Shown piece by piece: positions 33,864-46,195 of a DNA stretch of 64,000 nucleotides. Numbering within the stretch: the first letter of the stretch is position 1; the number at the start of each line of letters is the position of its first letter. A program made the position numbers and the translations under genes. The notes under the pieces are model-generated. The model had not been told where the DNA came from. It searched no databases and worked only from the letters and a program-made list of their open reading frames with translations. Source of the stretch: Stenocarpella maydis (Eukaryota; Ascomycota; Sordariomycetes; Diaporthales; Diaporthaceae); contig NQMI01000069.1 of assembly GCA_002270565.1 (NCBI GenBank), forward strand, positions 62,001 to 126,000. The letters are read 5' to 3'.

Positions 33864-36800
33864 ATGGACACTTCAGAAAACACCGCGACGCCGTCCCCGG
33901 CCCCGGCTTCCCGCCGCCGCTCTGGCCGTCAGACGCGAGTCCCAGAGAAGTTCCAACCCGAGATCACGATCGCGCCAAAGCGCAAGCGGGGCGACCAGGA
34001 TGACGAGGACGACATTGAAAACCACGACCCCGAAGGAGAAGAGGAAGATGAGGAATCTAGCGAAGGTGATGCCGACGACTCTCCTGCCGAGGAAGAGCGC
34101 GTCAAACCCAAGAAGAAGAGAACCGCGTCGCAACAGTCGCGAGCCAGGAGACCCGCCGCGAAGAAGCCCAAGACCAATGGTGCAGGCCCTGCCCACGGCC
34201 CACTGTCCTCAGGCCTCCCTAGCAGGCCGAAAGCGAAGAAAAGTGTACACGTCATAACGGGCGACAGGCGCGACGGTGATGGAATATATGGTAAGCATTG
34301 GTGTAACTTGGAGCGCGTATCAACCCTATTGACGCAAATGCAGCCGACATATTCGGATCCGGCGATTCATCGAATGACGTAGCGAGTCGGTGGTACCAGA
34401 AATACAGAGCGGACAATGAGGCAGCTGTGACAGATCTCGTCAACTGTGTCCTCCTTGCCGCAGGATGCGATGAGCAGGTTACAGAAGACGATATCCGGGA
34501 CCCCGACAATATCCAAAACCGCCTATCAGAGTTGCAGGATCTGTACCAAGAGGTGCGTCTGGCGCGTGTCTGCTTTTTGAATCAAGCTGACCGATGGTAG
34601 AAACAAATTACCGACTACCCATTAGCAAAGCCAAAGGAGAGCAGGGGCTTCCGTGACTTGCTAGTCAGCTTCTTCGAGTCTTTGATCAACGTACTACACG
34701 AGACAGATGTACTCTATACCGATGAACCACTCATGGAGAACATTGCGCGCTGGTTGTACACCATGTCCTCGTCGACCCTGCGCCCATTTCGCCACACAGC
34801 CACAACAATTGCCCTGGCCATGGAGCTGGCCATGGCAAGCGTTGCGAGAAAGCTCGATGACAGGATCACCAAGACCGCGCAACAGGTCGATACGGAAAAG
34901 AGCCGAAAGGGCAAGAACAAGAATAAGGAGATGCTTGCCAATCTGCAGAGGTCCCTCAACGAGGCCAACAACAACCGTGAGATGTGCGGCAAGTATATGC
35001 TGGACAACTTTGAAGTTGTATTTGTCCACAGGTATCGCGACATTGACGCTCGCATCCGGACAGAGTGCGTCGAGGCTCTTGGGTCGTGGATCTGGGTTTT
35101 GCCAACAGTTTTCATGGAGCCCGAGTATCTGAGATACCTAGGATGGTTGCTGTCCGATATTGTACCGTCTGCACGCCATGAAGTACTCAAGCAGCTATCG
35201 AGGGTCTTCAAGCGTGATGCCTCCAAGCTCGGCCACTTTATCGAAAGGTTCCGACCTCGTCTGATGGAGATGGCCACACAAGACCTGGATGTTGGGGTGC
35301 GCGTTGCAGCCATCGGTGTCATCGAGACCCTCGGGGAGGCAGGCATGCTTGAGCCCGATGAGATCGATGCAATCGGCAAGCTTATCTTTGATTCGGAGCT
35401 ACGGATTCGGAAAGCAATTGTCAAGTTCTTCTCCGACGCTGTGCAGGCTGCCGTCGAGCAGAAGGTCGAAGCGATCGGCGGCGAAGAGGCCGTGGAGGAG
35501 ATGTTTCCCGAAGGCGAAGATGTTGATGACACTGCACCACGAACCGAATGGCTTGAGGTGAAGGCCCTAGCGGAGACGCTGGCAGTCTACGAGTCACAAC
35601 TGGAGGACGCAAATGAAGGCGATCGCCGCGGACTCGACATTTCTGTCGACATGATCAATGCCACTGCCCCTGACACGCGGATGTCGCTTGCGTCCCAAGT
35701 ATTGTACGAGAAAATGGAGACGGTCAAGAGCTGGGGGCTGCTGTCTGGTTTCCTACTGCACGATCATTCGACGAGCACAAAATCGAGGTCGAGGCCAAAG
35801 GCGAGCTCAACTGAAGCAGCAATGCGACAGCACATTGCCCCCACAGCACAAGAAGAAGCCATCTTGCTCGAGGTTCTAGTTGCGGCTGTCAAACAGAATC
35901 TGGTGCATATACAGGATGCCGAGAAAGGGAAGAAGAAACCGACAAGGGGCGATGTGGCGGAGTCTGCCGAGGAAATTGCTTTACAACTGGCCCAGGTGAT
36001 CCCAAAACTCCTGAACAAGTTCGGCGCCGACCCCAAGACAGCCACAACAGTCCTGCGTTTGCAGCACCTCCTTGACCTCGAGGTGTTCCAACAACTCCGA
36101 CAGGACTCATCAACATTTGAGCATCTCCTGGATGGAATATGCACGCAATTCACGAGGCATGGGGACAAAGACGTCGTCTCAGAGGCTACGCTCTCGCTAC
36201 TGCATTCTCGAAAGTGTGAAGAGTATGAGGAGACGGTGGACCTCAAGATCTCGGCACTCTGGGAGAATGTCATCGACTCTCTGCGCATCTTTGATAGATC
36301 GCACGACCTGGAAAAACGAGGCGGATTGAGCGGACCAATCCTCATGAGTCTCTCTACGACGCTGATGAAGATTAGCAATTTGGCCAGAGTCAAGGATTGT
36401 ATCGATGTGCTGGAAGCTGAAGGGACTTCTGAGGGCTCGACGGCACCGGCTATTGAGATTCTGACCAGAACGGTCCACCGTGGTCGGTTCCAACAGGCTG
36501 ACGAGGACCTTGATGACTTGGAAGATGAAGCCACGTCGTATGCGATCAAGTGCTGCCACTTCTACTTTATGTGGAAAGTGTTGTCACTTACGAGTGCCAT
36601 CGAAATGCAGACCGACGTGTCCAATGAGGCAATAAGCCGCCTCGCAGCTCTCCGGAAGACGTACCAGGCCAACTTGATCCACACGCTGTCTTCCAGGGTC
36701 ATCAATGACGACTTGCGTCTGTTTGCCACTGGCGGTCTGTGTGATCTTCACATCACGTTCAGCTCAATCAAACGAACTCTTGAGAGGTGGTCGGCTGTCG

Positions 36801-37498
36801 GTGCGGCGAAGAAGTATGCCGGACTCTTGCCCTTGGTCCAAGAGATACAACCGGGGCTCCTTCCTGAGCTCATTAATGTTTTTGATGGCGCAGAGCGTGC
36901 ATATGCGAAAAAGACCAAGAGGCATCTCAACGAGCCCGCCGAGGATGAGGACCCACTCGATGATGAGCAGCTCTCGGATGCCGAAGACGAGGAGGAGGCG
37001 TCGGCCGAGGGGAAACGGGCCTCGGAGCTCCGGGCAGAGAAGGCCTTGTGCGAGCTCGCGGCCAAGTATGTCGTAGCCATCCTGTCGAAGATGGTGGACC
37101 AGAGCGGGCCTCATGCGGGTAAGCTCAGGAAGCGACTTGTGCGCAACTCGATGAAGCTTGGCAACAACTTCAAGGAGACGGTCGCGTTCCTGGACGAGAA
37201 GAAGATGAGAGACATGGAAGAGGCGAAGAGGAGGAGGGCAGCCTCGAGAGCAAAGAGCAAGCAGCCGGTGGCGGCGAAGCAGCCCGAGAAGCCAGCTCTC
37301 AGCGCCGAGATAGTAGTCGCGGACGATGACTCGGACGACTCGGATGTTGAACAACCAGAGGAACCGGAAGAGGGCACAGAGGAGGACCTGCGCAGACGTG
37401 AGCTGCTGGAAGATCCAATCGAGGACCACGATAGCGAGGCCGATGAGCAACCTGCAGCTGATAATGGTGCTGATGAGGAGTCGATCTTGGGAGATTGA
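33864..37498 (+). CDS. psc3: Cohesin subunit Scc3/Psc3 (STAG family)
   Basis: Three exons: 33,864-34,290, 34,344-34,552 and 34,601-37,498, total about 1,177 residues. Introns are 53 nt (GTAAGC to ATGCAG) and 48 nt (GTGCGT, CTGAC, GGTAG). The N-terminus is basic/acidic low complexity, with RRSGRQTRVPEKF. The STAG domain begins at about residue 212 (RGFRDLLVSFFESLI, then TLRPFRHTATT), followed by the conserved VFVHRYRDIDARIRTEC and HEAT-like helices. The C-terminus is highly acidic. Scc3 loads and anchors the cohesin ring on chromatin by binding Scc1/Rad21 and DNA. Start choice is uncertain: in-frame ATGs exist at 33,684 and 33,840; I chose 33,864 because homologues begin close to the basic segment. 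Confidence 0.92.
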
Positions 37499-38084
37499 AG
37501 GAGACAGAGACAACAACCTGAAAAAAACCTAAAAAAATAAGGGAGTCTCTTCTGAGCCTGGCGTTTTGGAGAGCTGGCGGGCGGGCATGGACGAACGGGT
37601 TGGCTGATGGACGGACTGATCACCTTTCTGACCTGTATGGATAAGTGGCAAGAACTTTGCATTGATTCTGTGGCAGCTCGGTCTGGTCTTTTGTATTTGT
37701 AATGATCTCTTGTGGGAGGCTGGCGAGGGTCCAGAAGCTCTTAGCACACGGGGAAAAAGCGGAAGCGGCAAGCACGAGGGGAAAGGCGGCAATCTTGCTT
37801 GCGATGAATGACGGTAAATATTTTTTTTCCTTCTCTACAATGGTCATGAATGCCTCCATGTTACATACCCTTTGAATCAACGCTATTTTTCTCCCCTCCC
37901 GGAAAAGCCGGCCGGGCAAGCGCACAGAAATCCAGAATCAGGACCACAGATGTCTTATCTAACGGTGACGATGATGCATGCGGTGGTATTGTAATTTTCT
38001 GTCGGTACCCGACAACGCCAGGCAAACCCAGAAACAACAACACAGTCAGCAACAAATTCAAACAACGTAAATGCAGCTCATTAA
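37499..38084. other. Convergent 3' intergenic region
   Basis: Between the ends of psc3 (+) and pot1 (-). No open frame here shows a domain. Confidence 0.5.
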
Positions 38085-40296
38085 TTAATCACTGGCAATC
38101 TTGGTCCCAAAAAGACCAAACACCCTCTGCCACCTCTTGCCCTCGCCGGCGTTGTCCTCTCCCTCCTCCGCGTCCACCTTGACGCCGTACTGCTGTATGC
38201 AGCATGCGAACGGCTTGTTCGAGGCCTTGCCAAGTTCTAGGCTGTGATTGCCATTGCCCGCGGGCCCGGCGGCGCCGGAGCTGGGCGGCGGCTCCTTGCG
38301 GAGGATCCTGTCCCTCGCCTCCCTCTTGCGGGTCTCGAGGTCGGCCTTGCGCTCCTCGAGGTCGCCCCAGAGCTTGAACATCTGCTCGCGGAGCCGGCCC
38401 AGGTCGCCCTCGGCGCCCGGGGCGCGCAGGTCCCGCGGGTCGACGTCGGTGAGCAGCTGAGCCTCGGGGTTCCCGACGTGGACCCAGGCGGTGGCCGGTG
38501 GTGGCGCCGCCGCCGTGTCCTTCTTGGGCCGGACCTCCTCGAGCTTGAGGGCGAAGCGCCACTCCCAGACGCGGTTGCGGCTGCTGCGGGGGGGGCCCTG
38601 GATGTCGTCCGGATCCGAGTCCGGGTCGATGTCGTCGGCGCTGTTGTCGGACAGGCAGTCGTTGTCGGTGCGCCGGCGGCTGACGGCAAAGTCCTCGAGG
38701 CTGGAGGGGTGGAAGTCGACGACGCGGGCGTGGGTGCGGTCCTTGGCGCAGATGAAGGGGAGCTCGAGGGATACCGGCTCGTTAGCGATGGTGGTGTGGT
38801 AGACGACCGGCTCGAGTATGGAAGAGAGAGGCCTGGGTTTCGTGTTGGGGTTCTCGCACTTGACTGTGGGGGGGGGGGCGGCGGGTCAGCTATGTGGTGC
38901 ATTCCCGAGGCCAGCTGCCTCAAGACGCGCGCGTTGGGCAACCTACTCAGATCATTCAGGTCTGGGATGAGCTGCTCCTTGCGCTCCCTTGCCTCCGCCT
39001 CTCTGAATTCTTTCTCTCTTGCTACCTTTCGCCTGGACTTGGCGTTGTCTTTTGGCAGAGACTCGTTGGCCTTCCTCTTGTGCCCGTGTTTAGGGCCGGC
39101 CCCCCCTTTCTCGTAATCCCGCCTCCTCCTGATGGCATCGCGAAGGCGAGGGTCTATTGTCTCGCTGTCGGCCTGAGGGTCTAATATCTGCAGCTTGATC
39201 TTGTCCGAGAAACTCGAATACTCCTTTTCCCCATGGAGGAAGCCCTCGAGGTTCGCAGAATTGTGGCCGTACCTGATCTGGACCTTGCGCAGGTGTAGCC
39301 AGGTGCCCACTTCGACATGTTCCCGGATGAATCCCGCATGGGGCTCCCAGCATGTGAGCTGGATGGACCGCTTGCCTAGAGGCCCATGCCACCCGGTGTT
39401 GGTGTCCTCGGGTACTGCCGTCTTCTTGAACTTGCTGGTGTAGCCATATGGGTCGCCGTCTCGCACGGGCATGCCGTCAGCCCAGTCTGAGCCGTCGTCG
39501 GTCTTGTTGAAGAAGGTTGGGTTTTCAGTCCAGTCAGAGACCCAGAGGGTGACCTTGTCACCCAGGTCGAATGGGCTTCGGACGACCTGGGCGATGAGAT
39601 CGGGGAACATGTGGTCCTTGACGTTGGCGAGAAGACTGAAACGGTCAGAGATGTTGGTAGACAGCTCGGCCCGGGCAGAAAACTCATCCCGACTAGGGAT
39701 GTATTGCTTGTCTATGGTGTCATAGAGCCACACGACATAGTCATGCTCTTTATCTCCGGGGTTGCGGGTGACAGTGCGTGAAGGGCGCCTGAGGGCTTCA
39801 GACGCAGACCGAGATGAGCCCAGTCTGGGGATCTGGCTGGCGGCATAGATGTGTATATTGGTTTGGTGTGAGGTGATCAGGGAGGAATTGCCGCCAAACA
39901 TCTGGTGCTTTGCCATGTAGACAATGGCGACATCGCCGGCCTCGACGGTGGGCATTTCCTTCTCCTTGCGGAAGATGTTGAGGTCGATACCCTTGGCGTC
40001 ATCCTGGGTGGACAGGTCATACAAAGTCAGAGAGCTCTTGTAGTCTGAGGTGGGCATGGTCAGCAGGTGAGTCAAAGAGGCCGGGGCTGAGGACAGGAGT
40101 GGGAATGGCCTTTCTCACCGGCGCCTTTGGTGGGAATAGGCAGTTTGCAGTCCTTGACGACACCTATGACGCTCACTGTTTTACCGGGACCCTGGCTGTC
40201 ATCAAGGAGCTCGCTGATGGAGATGAAGCCCTGGGGGAGTGGTAGGGGGTCCTGAGCCCTCCTACGGCTAGAGGAATTGGATTGGTAACGAGGCAT
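38085..40296 (-). CDS. pot1: Protection of telomeres protein Pot1
   Basis: Three exons on the minus strand: 40,296-40,119, 40,044-38,947 and 38,863-38,085, giving 684 residues. Intron 1 (74 nt) has GTGAGA, CTGACC and CCTCAG; intron 2 (83 nt) has GTAGGT, GCTGAC and CCACAG after a C-run. Exon 1 carries GFISISELLDD and VSVIGVVKDCKLPIPTKG; exon 2 continues SSLTLYDLSTQ, IDLNIFRKEKEMP and AIVYMAKHQMFGG. These form the N-terminal telomeric single-strand DNA-binding OB-fold of Pot1. A second OB-like region (about 150-330) holds GKRSIQLTCWEPHAGFI. The C-terminus has a coiled-coil-like LWGDLEERKADLETRKRE. Pot1 caps the G-rich 3' overhang within shelterin. All splice phases agree. Confidence 0.9.
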
Positions 40297-41553
40297 GGCA
40301 GCATCAAGGGAAGCATCAATGGGGGGGATGAAGGAACAAACAAGGGAGTGTTTGTATGAGACTGGGCAACCTGCAGCTTGGAGAAGAGAAGTGAAGTGGC
40401 TGCAAATGGATGGATCATGGCCCAAGGCAAACAAAGGCGCAAATAGGCATCTATCTTGCCTGACCTAGCAGGTGCCTTGTGGTAACCTCTCTCTCACGCA
40501 AGAAAAGTGTCCAACAGTTGTGTGTGAATGGCCTCATTTCAGTCATGACATGGAGACGCGTTGACGCGCTCGGTATATCTGAGGTACGGAGTACCTAGTG
40601 AGTGGCCAAAGCATCTCTAGTGTTGACTTGCGCATAGACCATGTACCTCAGTGCTCGTGGTGGGGGCGGGAGCACAAAGCACGAGCACGAGCCATTTCTG
40701 CTCTGTGTGTTGGGGAGTGCAGGCGGGTACTTTGCGGTACTTGTGGTACTTGAGGTACCTAGGTACTCTGGGGATCCTGCATAGAGGGGGGAGAGAGAGA
40801 GCGTGGGCCTGACATGTCAGGCATCAACGGCAGCCGATGGAAGGTGAGCGACGCACGGAGGGTCCTCTGAAAGCTGCCAGGGCTCCAAGGGTGGCGGCGA
40901 GTGTGCGCAGGTTTTGGACTTTTGCCTTCCTGAAAGGCTGCCTGACTGACTGATGTGACTGACTCTTAGCGGCGAAGCCCTTTAGCGGCGAGTCGGCCAC
41001 CCCACTGAAAGCGGCCCAAGCCTCAGAGAGAGACTGAGAGAGCTTACTTGAAGATGCACATGCGCCCCTCCCTCTCCTCAGCTTGCAGCTCTGGACTGGA
41101 GGCCCAATCCCCCAATGCCTAGGTAATAAACCCCTCTGCCTCTTCCACTCATTCCGTCTCCAAAATTCTTGCACCTCGACAACACCAAAAAAAGCACACA
41201 ATCCTCACCCGTCCTTGTCATCCATCCCGGAAGGCATCAAACCAACAGGCACGTACCCACTGCAGCCCAAACCCACCCCGCTCTTCTTTTGCCCGTGTCC
41301 GTGCGTGATCCATCCTGCACTACAGCCTCTAACCAACCGCCTTGTCGTCACAACAGGCAGAGTTTTGGTCTTGTTTTGTTTCCTACCCGACCAGACAACC
41401 GCGTCAACAAGCAATCCGGACAACAACCCGGACACTTTAATCCGCAGAGTAACCCAATCAACCAACCAACCCTATCTCAAATACACCCACACAACACATA
41501 CACATACATCCATACCCACCGTCACGCTTCAGCGCATCAGCAGCATCGCAACC
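40297..41553. promoter_or_regulatory. Divergent promoter region with GGTAC repeats
   Basis: A 1.26-kb region between pot1 (-) and importin alpha (+). Positions about 40,727-40,768 hold five GGTAC words in a row with short spacers (GGTACTTTGC, GGTACTTGT, GGTACTTGA, GGTACCTA, GGTACTC). A long C/A-rich tract before 41,554 is probably the importin alpha leader. A 300-codon frame opens through it from 41,083 but has no domain before the true start. Confidence 0.5.
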
Positions 41554-43771
41554 ATGGCTGAGCGCTACATCCCCGAGCACAGAAGGACCCAGTTCAAGGC
41601 CAAGAACACCTTCAAGCCAGATGAGCTCCGCCGCCGTCGCGAGGAACAGCAGGTCGAGATCAGGAAGGCAAAGCGCGAGGAGAACTTGGCAAAGCGACGA
41701 GGCATCGGCACGGGCGAGAGCCGTCCAGGTGCCTCCCTCGGTGCTGCCCCCGACAGCGAGGATGAGAACCCTCCCACAGAGTCCCAGGTATGTCTAGTGT
41801 CTACTGTGATAACCCCGTTTGTCTTGTTGTCGTCCATCTATCTATCCTACACCCAAGACACTCTCCTGCCCAAGGCCGTGATGCCTGTTGCGTGGACGTG
41901 GCTGTGTCTTTCGCGTTTTGCCCCGCAATTCAGCATATTGCGACGCCTCCAACCCCTCGACTCACCTCACCTTCACCTCACCTGAATACCCTCGCTTTGG
42001 CCGAGGCTCGCGCGCATCAGCGGCAACCCACCTTTTTTTTGGGGGGGGGGGGCACCGACTGCCAACACCTGTGCCAGCCTCCATCAACACCATCATTTCT
42101 CGGAGCCTGCATCATTGTTCCTCACAACACTCCCCTGCAACCCATTCCTCAACCCTCAGATAAGACAGCTTCCACGTGCCTTGTCCTTCCATTCCGTTAC
42201 AGTTTCGCACCACCCTCCCTGGTGTGGTCAGGATGCTAACACGCAAATACGCAATAGTTAAGCGAGGACCTTCCTCAGATGGTGCAGGGTGTGTTCTCGG
42301 AACAGATCGATCTGCAGATCCAGGCTACAACCCGCTTCCGAAAGCTCCTGTCCAAGGAGCGCAACCCCCCGATCGAGGAGGTCATCAAGACCGGTGTCGT
42401 CAGCCGCTTTGTCGAGTTCCTCCGATCCCCCCACACCCTCGTCCAGTTCGAGGCTGCCTGGGCCCTCACCAACATCGCGTCGGGCAGTGCTGCACAGACC
42501 CAGGTCGTCATCGAGGCCGGTGCCGTCCCCATCTTTGTCGAGCTCCTCGCCAGCCCAGAGCCTGATGTCCGCGAGCAGGCCGTGTGGGCCCTAGGAAACA
42601 TTGCCGGTGACAGCCCCCAATGCCGCGACTACGTCCTCAGCTGCGGCGCCCTCAAGCCCCTGCTGGCCCTGCTCGGCGACAGCCGCAAGCTCAGCATGCT
42701 GCGCAACGCCACCTGGACCCTGAGCAACTTCTGCCGTGGAAAGACCCCGCAGCCAGACTGGAACACTGTGCGTCTGAACTTGCCCTTGCCCGCCATGGCA
42801 CCCCCCCTCTTGACCAAGCCACAGCTGACAACCCCCCCCCTTCACAGATTGCCCCTGCCCTCCCCGTCCTGTCTAAGCTCGTCTACTCTCTGGACGACGA
42901 GGTCCTGATCGACGCCTGCTGGGCCATCTCCTACCTGTCCGACGGGTCCAACGATAAGATACAGGCCGTTATTGAAGCCGGTATCCCCCGCCGCCTTGTC
43001 GAGCTGCTCATGCACGCGTCCACCTCGGTGCAGACCCCCGCCCTGCGCTCTGTCGGAAACATCGTCACCGGTGACGACGTCCAGACCCAGGTCATCATCA
43101 ACTGCGGCGCCCTTCCCTGCCTTCTGTCCCTCCTGAGCTCCAACAAGGACGGCATCCGCAAGGAGGCCTGCTGGACCATCTCCAACATCACTGCCGGCAA
43201 CTCGACCCAGATCCAGGCCGTCATCGACGCCAACATCATCCCGCCGCTGATCCACCTGCTGTCCAACGGTGACCTCAAGACGCGCAAGGAGGCTTGCTGG
43301 GCTATCAGCAACGCCACCAGCGGAGGTCTTCAGAAGCCGGACCAGATCCGCTATCTCGTCGCCCAGGGTTGCATCAAGCCCCTATGTGACCTCCTCGGCT
43401 GCCCGGATAACAAGATCATCCAGGTCGCCCTGGACGGCCTCGAGAACATCCTCAAGGTCGGTGACCTCGACAAGCAGGCTGCCGGCGACGCCCCCGACGC
43501 CATCAACCGCTACGCCCTGTTTATCGAGGAGTGCGGAGGCATGGAGAAGATCCACGAGTGTCAGACCAACGCCAACGAGGAGATCTACATGAAGGCCTAC
43601 AACATCATCGAGAAGTACTTCTCGGACGAGGATGAGAATGCCGACGACGGCATGGCTCAGGCACAGGGCCCCAATGGCACCTTCGGCTTTGGCGCCGGTG
43701 CCAACGGTGGTCAGGGCGCCGCCCCCTTCAACTTCTCCAACTCCAACGAGAACGAGTCCATGGAGATGTAG
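41554..43771 (+). CDS. kapA: Importin alpha (karyopherin alpha)
   Basis: Three exons: 41,554-41,787, 42,258-42,767 and 42,848-43,771, total 555 residues. Intron 1 is 470 nt (GTATGT, GCTAAC, CAATAG) and carries a T-run then a G-run at about 42,031-42,052; intron 2 is 80 nt (GTGCGT to TTCACAG). Residues 1-80 are the importin-beta-binding domain ([20 protein letters not shown]). Then follow Armadillo repeats with the WxxxN pattern ([77 protein letters not shown]). The C-terminus is acidic with a Gly/Asn-rich tail. It carries nuclear-localisation-signal cargo to the pore with importin beta. Length and order match fungal Srp1/KapA closely. Confidence 0.97.
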
Positions 43772-45381
43772 GACCTTCGCCGTGAACACGCGGTGGACTT
43801 GATGTACTAGCAGCCAGCCAGCTAGCTGTCGGCGGAAACACGGAATGTCACCCTCGATTGACGACACAGCACAGGGCCAAGTTGACTGACTGCCCACCCC
43901 AATATCCACATCACAAAGCGGCGTTGATTGCTTGTTTTCCCCCCAGATCACCTAGGAGAAAGACATTTCGCAGACCCCCCAGGCGGAGAGAGAAGGAGTG
44001 AGGTTTAGGGGGTAAATTGTGCGTTCAAGGGAGAGCAGGACAGACGAGAGGAAGACAAGAGGTCCTTTGGTAGCTTGATAGCTCCAGCCTCGCATGTATG
44101 GTCAGGGAGAAGCCGCCCAGCCTTCCAGCTGGGTCCGAGACACGGGAGCAGGGCCCCGAGGGGGTTGATGCGTCAAGGGTCAACAATGGTAGCTTTAAAG
44201 CCCCAGCCCTCTGGACGCCGGTGACAAGGTGTTGAGCCCCGCAAGCACATTTCTATGATGACCCGGGGAGCAACAGGGAACTGGCCCGTCAGGATCAAGG
44301 GCCCAGCGGGCACAAGACCAGGAGGGTGTCCGCAGGGGTTCATTAATCACGAGGCCAAGAGACTTGCTGCCATTGCTAGTGCATGGCAGCCTGATGGAAT
44401 CTGAATGAAGCATTGTGCGTCTCAACCAAGTGGTTGTTGATGCCAATGTCGATTTGCCCCACGCAGCCTTTTAAAGGCGCCGCAAACGAAGTAGCCCAAT
44501 AGTTACTCAAAATGCGAACCAAGCTCATCCCAACCGATGCGTGATGCCTGTGATGTCTAGTTGAAGCCAGTGTGGATGCCGTGTTATTACCTGGCGGGTG
44601 GTGGCGCAAATGGGTCAACCTTGTGCTTCTTGTTTTGTTCAGGGTTCTGAAGAGCGCTGGTCGAGGTTGCCTGACAGCTGAATGCTACACCTGGGGGGGC
44701 TCCCTGACACACTATATACCAGAAGCCACTGAGGGAGACCATTCAAGCAGCTTTGTCACTTTTATCCAGACTCCATTTGATGGCTGGAAAGGGGCTCTAG
44801 ACTCGTGGTCCATGTCACAAAAGCCAGCACAGTGAGAAATGCTGCCGGACAGGTAACTGTGCTCTGCAATTACCGGACAAGTCTCGTGAGGCAGGACTGA
44901 ACGGCTCAAGGAAGATAAAAGTGGTGAAGACACTCAGCCACCCAGGTGACTCCATATTTCATCCACCTCCAGCCATGATTCCATTGATCATGGTGTTTAC
45001 CTTCATAGCGATAGAACAAGAACAACAATGCATACTTTCCACCCTCGGCCGATCAGCTTCTCCTATAGATTGCCTCCTTGGTGTGTGTATAATCAATACA
45101 ATATGGGAGTGTCTGCTATGATTCTGTCAAATTATTACGAAGTGTCTATCTTTGGCCGTCAGTGGACAGTCCCGGCCAACTCCGCAGCTCCTAGCAAGCA
45201 CGTGATTTCTGGGCAGAATAAAGTAAGCCTCGCTCCCTAAGCACTTACAGGCAGGCCCCTTGTTGTGGAGAAAACAAAAATACTTCTTAGCTGACATTCA
45301 TATACTTCAACGCAATTAGTAGCAGAGCCTAAGAGCAACAACTCCGGGCATAATATAGGCTCATACGAAATCATGAGTCTC
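43772..45381. other. Intergenic DNA, no gene supported
   Basis: Starts with the importin alpha 3' region. Open frames on both strands at 44.2-45.2 kb lack domains and consistent codon usage. Confidence 0.5.
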
Positions 45382-45722
45382 CTAGGCCACATGCTTCCGC
45401 TCGTGGAGCTTAACATTAATGTTGGCGTGCCATTGGCCGGTGTCCTGGAAGAGGATTTTCTGACCGCGTTGAGAAAACTGGACCGGCGGGGATAGGAGGC
45501 GACATCCATAGTCCGAGCCTGCAAAGACCTGACTTTGCTCCCCCTGAACCTGAACGGGAACGGCGTTGCGGCCGGAGACAGTTAGAATATATCTTGCCCC
45601 GAATATCAGATGGCACTGGATCTGGCGTTCGAGTTGAAATTGCTCTCGGCTGTGGAGCCATTTGTCCGGCAGTATCGTGGATGCCGTAGAAGTGAATGGT
45701 TGGTTTCGTTTTTGAACCGATC
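45382..45722 (-). pseudogene. C-terminal fragment of an unknown protein
   Basis: A minus-strand frame without stops runs from the edge of the short repeat (about 45,722) to TAG at 45,382, about 113 codons, and has no ATG near its beginning. It reads like real protein (for example HLIFGARYILTVSGRNA, then GSDYGCRLLSPPVQFS and NINVKLHERKHVA). The reading disappears in the C/T-rich repeat copy C, suggesting that the repeat truncated the gene. I do not recognise the family. Confidence 0.45.
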
Positions 45723-45724
45723 AA

Positions 45725-45829
45725 ACCCCCCCCCCCTTCCCCCTTCCCTCCTCCCCTTCCCCCCCCCCTTTTTTTTTGAAAGAAACAATAAGGGGGTGGC
45801 CTCCAGCGGTCTCTTCATACAGTCGTAAA
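45725..45829. repeat. Dispersed short repeat, copy C
   Basis: C/T-rich tract of about 45 bp, T-run, GAAAGAAACAATAA, then GGTGGCCTCC, TCTCTTCATAC and GTCGTAAA. Same layout as the copies at 17,607 and 19,331, so the family also reaches the gene-rich part. Confidence 0.6.
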
Positions 45830-46195
45830 CAATCAAAGACCTAGCGTTAGATGATCAATACAATGCCGATAACAACAAGTTTCAAAACACAATAGTAGAA
45901 GTGGGTAGGTGTAATGGTACCTCCTGTTTCGAGGACTCTTGAGACAGCTCAAGATGAGGCTTTTAACGGCTAGCTTCTGAGCGATGCGAAAGGTATTTGG
46001 CAAGATTCTCAATACATGTGCGCTGTTAAACATCGATACTGACTCAAAGTTCGGTCCCGAAGAAGTACTTCCCCGTATCCTCAGCCTGGCTCTTTTACGG
46101 AAACTTGGGATACAACGAGTCGACACAACATCAACACACCAAGTATCTGGTAGGTCAAAGACAGTGTGTGTGGTTGAGCTGTGGGATTAAACAAA

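Noticed and set aside
38244..39116. 290-codon plus-strand open frame
   Set aside because: Antisense shadow of the GC-rich pot1 exons.
28748..40296. Genome-maintenance gene cluster (hnt3, psc3, pot1)
   Set aside because: Strands alternate, the helicase intervenes, and no shared promoter motif was seen; chance neighbourhood is simpler.
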